DNA of 9,998 bases, from the NCBI GenBank assembly GCA_030637205.1, contig DAOVVL010000042.1, forward strand, positions 1 through 9,998. Reading direction: 5' to 3'. Position 1 is the stretch's first letter, and every line of letters begins with the position of its first letter. The translations under genes were made by a program, and so were the position numbers. The stretch comes from Thalassospiraceae bacterium (lineage in GTDB: Bacteria; Pseudomonadota; Alphaproteobacteria; Rhodospirillales; Magnetovibrionaceae). Of the stretch, positions 1 through 6,369 are shown one piece after another. The notes below the pieces were generated by a model. The model had not been told where the DNA came from. It was given only the letters and a program-made list of their open reading frames with translations, and ran no database searches.

Positions 1-64
1 ATTTAGCCGCAAAGTTGTACTGTAACAGCTTGTACAATCCGAATATACGCATAAATCTTTAATA

Positions 65-82
65 AAGTGACAATGATCACTT
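65..82. promoter_or_regulatory. CRP-like operator candidate upstream of the RTX gene
   Basis: A perfect inverted repeat has arms AAGTGA and TCACTT around a six-base spacer. The inner GTGA-N6-TCAC matches the core of binding sites for CRP-type regulators (consensus TGTGA-N6-TCACA); the outermost base of that consensus differs on both sides. It lies in the AT-rich leader about 140 bases before the RTX start codon. A TTGACT hexamer at 92-97 could be a -35 element just downstream, but no convincing -10 box sits at the right distance, so I do not call a promoter. Binding by a CRP/FNR-family protein is inference. Confidence 0.35.
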
Positions 83-224
83 CAATTCCGATTGACTGTC
101 TCCAAACTGACAACGCTCATAAAAGAAAAATAATCCATACAAGAAAAAAAAGAGGGACGAACAATTTTCAAATGAGGGACGCCAAGCCCCTCACGCAAAA
201 TCTAGAAAGAATTGGAATGACCCC

Positions 225-2516
225 ATGGCGAGCAAAAAAATTAAAGATGATATTTTGGAACTGGGTTTAGGCGATGCGCCGGAAGTTCTGTTCCCCGAAA
301 TTATTGAAGAAATCGTTGAAGAAGCGGCCTCCGAAAAAGCGCACGCGCGCGATGAGGATTCCAGTTCCAGCGATGAAGATGACAGCTTTAGCTTCGACGG
401 AGAATCTGATGAGAGCGACGGTTCGTATGAGACCCGCGCAACCCCGGAATCCCACGGGCCCGACGGATCTAGGTCCGACAGCTCTTCATCCCCAAGATCC
501 GCGCTCGGCGAAGATACCGTTGATGACGTAGAGGTGGCCGCAAGCGCGCCCGCTAGCGTTGCACCATCTGCCCCCGCTGCGCCGTCCAGCAAGCCAGCTG
601 CTGCAAGCGAAGACAAAATCCGCGGCACCCGTGAGGACGACGTTGTTGTGGCTTCCGCAAAGCCGGAAGTAATCCGCACCCACAAAGGTGACGACACCAT
701 TGATGGCGGCGCTGGCGACGACCTGGTGGTTGCCGGGCACGGTGACGATGTGCTGGACGGTGGTTCCGGCGACGATGTGCTCAACGGCGGCAAGGGCAAT
801 GACACCCTGATTTATACCCTGGCTGAAAATGCCGGTGGCAATGACCGCTATGATGGTGGCAAGGGTAACGACACCCTGGAACTGCGCCTCACCGTCGAAG
901 AATTCAATGATCTGCGTGAAGAACTGGTTGAGCTAAGCGACTGGATGGCGGATCACGCCAACGTCAAGGCATCGTCTGGCGTGAAGTTCAAGGATTCCAG
1001 TTCCAGTGGTGCTGAAAAACACGCCGTGTTTGAAACCTCGTTCGGTCTTGACCTGCGCTATATGGAAAACCTCAAGGTGATGGTCGAAGGCCACGGCGAA
1101 GTGCCCCTTGATGCGGACCTCGATGTGGTTGCATCCGAGCCAGAACCCACCCCGGAGCCGACCCCGGAGCCAACCCCTGAACCAACGCCCATGCCCGAAC
1201 CTGAACTGTCACCGGAACTGGTAACGGTTGATGTGTCTGAGGCGGTTGCCGGCGATGTGCCGGTAAGTCTTACGCTTGGCGCCGGATCAACGACCACGGT
1301 ATCGGTCAATGTTGAGGTTACGGAAACCCCGCCTATCTATGACGTGTTTATGGTGCAGGATCTTTCGGGCTCGTTCTATAACGACTTGCCAAATGTGAGA
1401 GAGTTGCTTCCGACGCTGATGGAAAACCTTAGCGCCGATAATGATGTTGCATTTGGCATCGGCAGTTTTGTCGACAAGCCCTATGAATTTTTCGGCTATG
1501 CCCCCGGTGGCGATTATGTCTATAAAACCGACCAGGCCATGACGACGGATTATGCCGAGGTGCAAGCGGCGATGGACGCCCTTCGCACTTATTCTGGTTA
1601 TGATTCACCGGAAAGTCAGCTCGAAGCCCTGGTGCAGACGGCGCTGCGCAGTGCCGAAATTGGTTTTCGTGATGGCGCCCAGAAATATGTGGTGCTGTCT
1701 ACCGACGCCACCTTCCACAAGGCCGGTGATTTCGACGGCGTGATGGCCAACGATTACGACACCGATCTGGAAATGGAAGACTATCCGGAAATGGCCAAGG
1801 TGGGCGAGCTGCTCAAGGATGCAGGTATTACACCGATCTTTGCCGTAACTTCATATGCAATGCCGACCTATCAGGCTTTGGTCGATAGCTGGGGCTTTGG
1901 CAGCGTTGTTGAGCTGGCATCTGACAGCGCCAACATCGTTGAAGCCATCACCACCGGCATTACCACCACAAGCGTTGACCTTACCCTGGACGTGAGCGGC
2001 GACGATTATGGTTATGTTACCGCCATGACCCCGGAAGTTTATCCTGATGCCGGTCCGGGCTCGTATACCTTCGACATCACGTTGGAAATTCCCGAAGATA
2101 CAACGGGCATGGGCAGTGATGGTCTTTCGGTCTCCATCCCCGGTTACGGCACCATCGATTTGGACATTGCCATCGCCGGTATGGATCTTACCGGTGACGA
2201 CACCGCCAATACCTTGGTAGGCGACGATGGTAACAACATCATCGACGGCCTTGGTGGTGATGACACGCTTACCGGCGGCAAGGGCGACGATACATTTGTC
2301 TTCGCCAATGGCGCGGGCAAGGACACCATCACCGACTTCCAGAAAGGCGACATGCTCGATCTGCGCCGCATGGCGTCCGTGGCTACTGCCGCCGATGTGA
2401 TCGCGGCGGCGTCCCAGGTGGGTTCGGACACGGTAATCGACTTCGGGGCAGGCGATACCCTGATCCTGGAAAGCGTCGATGCTTCGACCTTGGGCGCGGA
2501 AGACTTTCTGCTCTAG
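225..2516 (+). CDS. Type I-secreted RTX protein with integrin-beta-like VWA domain
   Basis: This is a probable extracellular calcium-dependent adhesin of 763 residues. The N-terminus has no signal peptide and passes into an acidic Ser/Asp-rich stretch (about 37-70), then an Ala/Pro/Ser-rich stretch (about 108-128). RTX nonapeptides of the GGxGxDxLx type lie at about 154-222 and again at 657-693, and a Pro-Thr-Glu linker lies at 305-329. Residues 345-371 and 584-652 look like the two halves of a beta-sandwich flanking a VWA domain at about 372-583. The VWA carries the MIDAS motif DLSGS (D379, S381, S383), DSPE (460-463), STDATFHKAGD with D494, and IFAVT (538-542), which align by eye with integrin beta subunits. 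The protein has no cysteine and ends in the hydrophobic DFLL, as type I substrates often do. The ATG at 225 has only a weak ribosome site (GGA at 214-216), but no better in-frame start exists. The export genes follow directly. The domain call is firm; the adhesin role is inferred. Confidence 0.9.
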   Translation: MASKKIKDDILELGLGDAPEVLFPEIIEEIVEEAASEKAHARDEDSSSSDEDDSFSFDGESDESDGSYETRATPESHGPDGSRSDSSSSPRSALGEDTVDDVEVAASAPASVAPSAPAAPSSKPAAASEDKIRGTREDDVVVASAKPEVIRTHKGDDTIDGGAGDDLVVAGHGDDVLDGGSGDDVLNGGKGNDTLIYTLAENAGGNDRYDGGKGNDTLELRLTVEEFNDLREELVELSDWMADHANVKASSGVKFKDSSSSGAEKHAVFETSFGLDLRYMENLKVMVEGHGEVPLDADLDVVASEPEPTPEPTPEPTPEPTPMPEPELSPELVTVDVSEAVAGDVPVSLTLGAGSTTTVSVNVEVTETPPIYDVFMVQDLSGSFYNDLPNVRELLPTLMENLSADNDVAFGIGSFVDKPYEFFGYAPGGDYVYKTDQAMTTDYAEVQAAMDALRTYSGYDSPESQLEALVQTALRSAEIGFRDGAQKYVVLSTDATFHKAGDFDGVMANDYDTDLEMEDYPEMAKVGELLKDAGITPIFAVTSYAMPTYQALVDSWGFGSVVELASDSANIVEAITTGITTTSVDLTLDVSGDDYGYVTAMTPEVYPDAGPGSYTFDITLEIPEDTTGMGSDGLSVSIPGYGTIDLDIAIAGMDLTGDDTANTLVGDDGNNIIDGLGGDDTLTGGKGDDTFVFANGAGKDTITDFQKGDMLDLRRMASVATAADVIAAASQVGSDTVIDFGAGDTLILESVDASTLGAEDFLL
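355..1006 (+). repeat. 16-base direct repeat pair inside the RTX gene
   Basis: The sequence AGGATTCCAGTTCCAG occurs exactly at 355-370 and at 991-1006; the interval given spans both copies. Both copies are in the same reading frame and encode a DSSSS stretch. This may be local duplication of a serine-rich linker or selection on the same codons; two copies cannot decide it. Confidence 0.6.
684..884 (+). repeat. N-terminal RTX nonapeptide block
   Basis: About five tandem nonads of the form GDDxxxGGx run from 684 to 815 (residues 154-197), and an isolated copy, GGKGNDTLE, follows near 861-884. Such repeats fold into a calcium-binding parallel beta-roll once outside the cell, where calcium is high. 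Here the block precedes the integrin-like domain, unlike toxins and proteases in which it sits only near the C-terminus. Confidence 0.85.
1137..1204 (+). repeat. Pro-Thr-Glu tandem repeat linker
   Basis: An imperfect 12-base repeat encodes a run of EPTP units (residues 305-325), continuing into MPEPELSPE. It is a likely extended spacer between the N-terminal RTX region and the integrin-like module. Such tracts are prone to change in copy number by slippage, so the length may vary between strains. Confidence 0.8.
2193..2303 (+). repeat. C-terminal RTX nonapeptide block
   Basis: Residues 657-693 carry repeated GDDxxNTL, GDDGNNIID and GGKGDDTFVF units. They are followed by a DFQKGDMLDL segment of the kind that closes RTX beta-rolls in secreted proteases and related proteins. 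The uncleaved type I secretion signal is expected in the last 50 or so residues after this block. Confidence 0.85.
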
Positions 2517-2529
2517 GCATTTGCCACCT

Positions 2530-2556
2530 CACCCCCGGGTCTGACGCCCGGGGGTG
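2530..2556 (+). terminator. Strong hairpin between substrate and transporter genes
   Basis: A perfect ten-base-pair stem has arms CACCCCCGGG (2530-2539) and CCCGGGGGTG (2547-2556) around a seven-base loop. It begins 14 bases after the RTX stop codon. The following bases (TTGGGTTTG) are only moderately T-rich, so it may be a leaky terminator or an mRNA 3'-end stabiliser rather than a full stop. It would let the substrate be made in excess over its transporter, as known for hemolysin-type operons; that role is inferred. Confidence 0.7.
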
Positions 2557-2602
2557 TTGGGTTTGAATGCCATATATATTTCTTGCGATGGAGAGAACGA
2601 CG

Positions 2603-4336
2603 ATGACCCCGCAAACCACATCAGCAGACGCTAAACCCGATGCTGCTTCCCCCCTGATCAGGGCACGGGGCAAGATGAGCGGTGGCATCAGGGCCGCAGT
2701 CATATTCAGCTGCGTCATCAATCTTTTAATGCTGGCAGCGCCGATTTATTCGCTGCAGGTTTTTGATCGCGTACTGACGAGCCAAAGTGTTGATACGTTG
2801 CTGTTCCTGACCCTGATTATCATCGTCGCGCTGGCGGCGCTGGGCGGTTTGGAGATCGCACGCGGACGCATCCTTAGTGAGCTGGGATGTTGGTTGGAAC
2901 GTACTTTATCGCCGGTACTGTTGGAACGCCTGATCGGCGCTTCGGCGGCCAAGGGCGAAGCACTTCCGGTGCAGGGGCTCAGGGATCTGGAACAGGTCCG
3001 CGGCTTTCTATCAGGGCCTGCGCTTAAAGCGTTGTTGGATGCGCCATGGACCCCAATTTTTGTCATCGTGATGTTCATGCTGCACCCGCTGTTGGGTGTA
3101 CTTACGATTTTCGGCGGGGCGGTGTTGCTGGCGCTGGCTTACCTCAACGACAAACGCACCCAATCACGTCTCAACAGCGGCAACGCCAAAACGCGCCAGG
3201 CCATGACCTTGGCCGAAGCCGCATGCGTCAATGCCGATGCGGTGGCGGCGATGGGTATGACACCCAATGTTTCAAACCGCTGGCGTCAGTTCAACGCCGA
3301 CGGGCTTGCTGATTTGCAGGCAGCAGGCAACGCCGGCGGCAATGTCGCATCGTTATCAAAATTCATGCGCATGTCCTTGCAGATTTGCAGCCTCGGCCTC
3401 GGCGCGTGGCTGGTATTGCAAGGCCAATTGTCAGCTGGTGGCATGCTGGCGGGATCGATCCTGCTGGGCCGCGCCATGGCGCCAATCGATCAAGCGATCG
3501 GCTCTTGGCGCTCTGCTGTAGGGGCCCGCGCAGCTTATACACGCTTGGGCGAAATCCTGAGCGCACCCATTGATGAGCCTCCAATGCCATTGCCGGAACC
3601 CGAAGGGCGTTTGGAAGTAAACGGCCTTTCCTATGCCCATCCGGGGGCAAAGGATGCGGTGCTGCGCAATCTGGATTTCACGCTGGAACCCGGCGACAGC
3701 CTCGCGATCGTCGGCCCCACCGCAACGGGTAAAACAACATTGGCGCGCTTGCTGGTAGGCAGCCTCACGCCGCTTGCGGGCGAAGTGCGCATTGATGGCG
3801 CAAACATCAAACAATGGGATCGCAACGCGCTGGGTAAACACATCGGTTATTTGCCCCAGGACGTGGAACTGTTCGCCGGTACGGTGAAGGAAAACATTGC
3901 GCGCTTAGGTGAGGTCGATGCCGACCTGGTGGTCGAAGCCGCCCAACGTGCGGGCGCGCATGACTTGATCTTGGCGCTAGATGATGGCTACGAGACAGAT
4001 ATCGGCCAAGGCGGCGCCGCGCTATCGGGTGGGCAACGCCAACGCATCGCATTGGCACGCGCACTTTACGGCAACCCCAAGATTGTGGTGCTCGACGAAC
4101 CCAATGCCAACTTGGACAACGCCGGCGATCAAGCATTGATCAAGGCTATGCAGGCCATGGCCGCAGCCAAGATAACCGCCATCATTATCGCGCACCGCCC
4201 AAGCGTGCTGAAACACATCGACTATTCGTTGGTGTTGCAACCTGATGCGGTACCCGCATTCGGTCCCCGCGAAGAAATTTTTAAAACCATCAGCGCCCCG
4301 GCTCCGGTGGCGCAGGTCGTCGGGAGAGCGTCATGA
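2603..4336 (+). CDS. PrtD-family type I secretion ABC transporter
   Basis: This inner-membrane ATPase/permease of 577 residues powers one-step export of the RTX protein. I chose the ATG at 2603 because GGAGAG (2590-2595) lies seven bases before it; an in-frame ATG at 2567 would add 12 residues without a good ribosome site. The N-terminal half is a transmembrane domain with hydrophobic segments near residues 30-53, 66-86 and 145-180. The region containing LQVFDRVL and SVDTLL is typical of the PrtD family, and there is no N-terminal C39 peptidase domain. The nucleotide-binding domain has Walker A GPTATGKT (371-378), signature LSGGQ (474-478), Walker B with D498 and E499 followed by PNANLD, and the H-loop H531. 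The alanine in Walker A and the DEPNxNLD string fit the PrtD subfamily as I remember it. The stop overlaps the next start (ATGA), indicating coupled translation. Confidence 0.93.
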   Translation: MTPQTTSADAKPDAASPLIRARGKMSGGIRAAVIFSCVINLLMLAAPIYSLQVFDRVLTSQSVDTLLFLTLIIIVALAALGGLEIARGRILSELGCWLERTLSPVLLERLIGASAAKGEALPVQGLRDLEQVRGFLSGPALKALLDAPWTPIFVIVMFMLHPLLGVLTIFGGAVLLALAYLNDKRTQSRLNSGNAKTRQAMTLAEAACVNADAVAAMGMTPNVSNRWRQFNADGLADLQAAGNAGGNVASLSKFMRMSLQICSLGLGAWLVLQGQLSAGGMLAGSILLGRAMAPIDQAIGSWRSAVGARAAYTRLGEILSAPIDEPPMPLPEPEGRLEVNGLSYAHPGAKDAVLRNLDFTLEPGDSLAIVGPTATGKTTLARLLVGSLTPLAGEVRIDGANIKQWDRNALGKHIGYLPQDVELFAGTVKENIARLGEVDADLVVEAAQRAGAHDLILALDDGYETDIGQGGAALSGGQRQRIALARALYGNPKIVVLDEPNANLDNAGDQALIKAMQAMAAAKITAIIIAHRPSVLKHIDYSLVLQPDAVPAFGPREEIFKTISAPAPVAQVVGRAS

Positions 4337-5688
4337 ATATGAAAACCTTTTATGATAAAGTGCGTGTCTTTGTAGCTGAGTTTCTGAACCGTGGAGATGC
4401 ACCAGGCGACGCGCCTAATATTCGCGGCGCGTCAATTCTTGGCGGTGCGATTACGGGTTTGTTCATTTTCATGTTCATCGTCTGGGGTGGTTTGGCACCT
4501 ATCGCCAGCGCATCCATCGCAACCGGTGTGTTGGTGGTTGAGGGCAAAACCCGCACCATCCAGCATCTGGAAGGCGGCATTGTCGGTGAAATTTTAGTGC
4601 GCGATGGCGATAAGATCGCTGCTGGCGAAGTGCTGGTGCGTCTGGACGACACCAAGGCGCGCGCTACCTATGACCTGCTGTCCAAACGCCGTTTGAATGC
4701 CTCGGCCTTGATGGCGCGCCTGCAAGCAGAACATAACAACGCATCAGAAGTCAGCTTTCCCGCATCGTTGGCAAACAGTACCGATCCGGATCTGATGGCA
4801 ATGGTCGATGGCCAGAACGCCCTGTTTGCTTCGCGTCGCGCAAACCTGACCAACCAGGTAGCGATTCTTGATGGGCGCATTGCCGAATACCAATCCGAGA
4901 TTGTTGGCTTGCAAGGCCGCATCGGCGCCGACCAGCGGCAACATGCGCTGACCCGTGAGCAGATAGCCGATGTGCGGGCCTTGTTGAGAGAGGGGCTGGC
5001 GCGCAAGCCACGTCTATTGGAGCTGGAGGTCAAGGCCAGCGAAATTGATAGCCGCCTGCGTCACAGCAAATCACAGATCACGCGCAACCAGCAACGCATT
5101 CAAGGCGTGAATGCGTCGATTTCAGAAACACGGACCAAGCAAGCGTCTCAAGTTGCTGATGCCCTGCGTAACGCCGAGGCCGAGCTTTTGGACATGGACG
5201 AACGTCTGCGTGCGGCCGAAGACGTGCTGGCCCGCACCGCCATTATGGCCCCGGTTTCAGGTGTGGTGACGAACTTGCGCGTGAACACCAACGGTGGCGT
5301 TATTGCGCCGGGTGAACCGGTGGTGGACATCGTTCCTGAGGACGAACGGTTGATCGTCGAAGCGAGGGTCCGCCCAGATGATATTGACATCGTTCGCCCC
5401 GGTCTGGCCGCCCATGTTCGCTTTACCGCGCTTAACCAGCGCAATACCCAGCCCGCGCCGGGGATCGTGCGCACCATATCGGCAGACCGCCTGGTTGAAC
5501 CGAACACCGGCGAAAGCTACTTTCTTGCTACCGTTGAGTTGGATGAAACCAAGGGCACGGTTCCAGAGGAATTGCTGTACCCCGGCATGTCAGCCGAGGT
5601 GATGATCGAAACCGGTGAACGCTCGGCCTTGGCTTATTTGTTTGAGCCGCTGACCAACAGCATGAATCGCGCGTTTCGGGAGAATTGA
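4333..5688 (+). CDS. HlyD/PrtE-family membrane fusion protein
   Basis: This periplasmic adaptor of 451 residues links the ABC transporter to an outer-membrane TolC-like channel. A short cytoplasmic N-terminus is followed by one membrane segment (about 36-56). The first half of a lipoyl-like domain (about 75-105, with GGIVGEILVRDGDKIAAGE) precedes a long alpha-helical hairpin rich in Gln, Arg and Leu (about 107-300). The second lipoyl half (MAPVSGVVTNLRVNTNGGV) and a beta-barrel follow to the C-terminus. The length is normal for the family. The start overlaps the transporter stop by four bases and GGGAGAG (4322-4328) serves as ribosome site; an ATG six bases later is possible. No outer-membrane partner follows, so TolC must come from elsewhere. 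Confidence 0.93.
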   Translation: MNMKTFYDKVRVFVAEFLNRGDAPGDAPNIRGASILGGAITGLFIFMFIVWGGLAPIASASIATGVLVVEGKTRTIQHLEGGIVGEILVRDGDKIAAGEVLVRLDDTKARATYDLLSKRRLNASALMARLQAEHNNASEVSFPASLANSTDPDLMAMVDGQNALFASRRANLTNQVAILDGRIAEYQSEIVGLQGRIGADQRQHALTREQIADVRALLREGLARKPRLLELEVKASEIDSRLRHSKSQITRNQQRIQGVNASISETRTKQASQVADALRNAEAELLDMDERLRAAEDVLARTAIMAPVSGVVTNLRVNTNGGVIAPGEPVVDIVPEDERLIVEARVRPDDIDIVRPGLAAHVRFTALNQRNTQPAPGIVRTISADRLVEPNTGESYFLATVELDETKGTVPEELLYPGMSAEVMIETGERSALAYLFEPLTNSMNRAFREN

Positions 5689-5754
5689 AACTCCTGAGCC
5701 TCATGGTGTCTGTTTGTCGGCACAATTAAATATCTTCTCAGGTAGTGCTGCTGG

Positions 5755-5774
5755 GCACAACGGGTGCTTTTTTT
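5755..5774 (+). terminator. Rho-independent terminator of the secretion operon
   Basis: A short stem GCAC/GTGC, extendable by G-U pairs, has an AACGG loop and is followed at once by seven T residues on the plus strand (5768-5774). It lies between the convergent stop codons and ends one base before the stop of the thioredoxin gene. The stem is weak but the T-run is good. On the minus strand no T-run follows, so it would work for plus-strand transcripts only. Confidence 0.55.
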
Positions 5775-5775
5775 A

Positions 5776-6348
5776 TCAGCCGCCCGAGGCTTCCTTGCCC
5801 AGGTACTTGGCCTTGTACCACTGGGCCAGCGGGGCTTCGGTGTAACCCCTGGATGCAACATAATCAAACACACCTATGAAAAGAGGATTTTCCGCGTATC
5901 CCGGCATGCGAAACACTTCGCGCGCGTGTTGGTCGCGAAATTCAACCACCGGCGTGCCGGTCACCCGGTGCGCATTTGAAAGGTCGGCTTGGGTCATCTC
6001 GGTGCCGTCAAAGTCTTTGATCAGGCGGTCGCCGCGCATGTTCAACATCACCACATAGAAATTATCCCGGATCAGCTTAACCGTGCCTTCATCCTTGAAG
6101 TTGACCTCGTGCATGCGCTGGCAATATTCGCATCCCGGTTGTTCCCAAAATATAGCGAGGGTTTTGCCTTGACCAATTGCCGCTTGCAGATCTTTGGAAA
6201 GATCACCGGTGGTTGGATTAAACCAGCTTTCGGTGAACAGGCCATCGGCATCAATGGCGACACCACCGCTTTCAGCGGCCCATGCGGCGGGGACTGTCAG
6301 CAATAAGCCTAAATACAGGACAAAAAATTTCACAAAAGACCGTTTCAT
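5776..6348 (-). CDS. Secreted SoxW-like thioredoxin
   Basis: This is a periplasmic thiol-disulfide oxidoreductase of 190 residues. A clear signal peptide (positively charged MKR, hydrophobic core, AWA cleavage site after residue 24) directs export. The thioredoxin fold is shown by FWEQPGCEYCQRMHE, with active-site cysteines C73 and C76, and by the cis-proline motif TGTPVV (P133). The EQPGCxYCxxMHE context and the later DFDG stretch match the SoxW-like branch as I recall it, which supplies or removes electrons from periplasmic proteins. It is the last gene of the minus-strand operon, 21 bases after the permease, with GAGGGG as ribosome site. No sox sulfur-oxidation genes are visible, so a role in sulfur oxidation should not be assumed; service to the neighbouring exporter is as likely. 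Confidence 0.88.
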   Translation of the reverse strand: MKRSFVKFFVLYLGLLLTVPAAWAAESGGVAIDADGLFTESWFNPTTGDLSKDLQAAIGQGKTLAIFWEQPGCEYCQRMHEVNFKDEGTVKLIRDNFYVVMLNMRGDRLIKDFDGTEMTQADLSNAHRVTGTPVVEFRDQHAREVFRMPGYAENPLFIGVFDYVASRGYTEAPLAQWYKAKYLGKEASGG

Positions 6349-6369
6349 ATCAACCCCTCACTACAACGC

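Noticed and set aside
92..120. A sigma-70-like promoter with TTGACT as -35.
   Set aside because: The hexamers 16 to 18 bases downstream match TATAAT poorly, so I do not report it as a promoter.
67..270. A 67-residue plus-strand open frame in the leader running into the RTX gene.
   Set aside because: It is in another frame from the real gene, overlaps its start, has low-complexity basic composition and no convincing ribosome site. A regulatory leader peptide cannot be fully excluded but nothing supports it.
191..805. A 204-residue open frame on the minus strand opposite the RTX gene, rich in Ser, Pro and Thr.
   Set aside because: It is the antisense image of Asp/Gly/Ser-rich coding sequence. 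Its composition follows from the RTX repeats, and it has no domain, no neighbour logic and no support against a strong overlapping gene.
684..884. Regular short repeats that could suggest a CRISPR array.
   Set aside because: The repeats are in-frame degenerate RTX nonapeptide codons, without the constant repeats and unique spacers of an array.
3431..3841. A 136-residue minus-strand open frame inside the ABC transporter gene.
   Set aside because: The plus-strand frame has all ABC motifs here. The antisense frame has no recognisable domain and reflects GC-biased codons.
5693..5742. Inverted repeat CCTGAG/CTCAGG in the convergent gap as a terminator for the minus-strand operon.
   Set aside because: The arms are only six bases with a loop near 38 bases and no T-run on the minus strand.
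5776..6348. Calling the thioredoxin a component of a sulfur-oxidation (sox) cluster.
   Set aside because: No sox genes are visible in the window, and SoxW-like thioredoxins occur outside such clusters.
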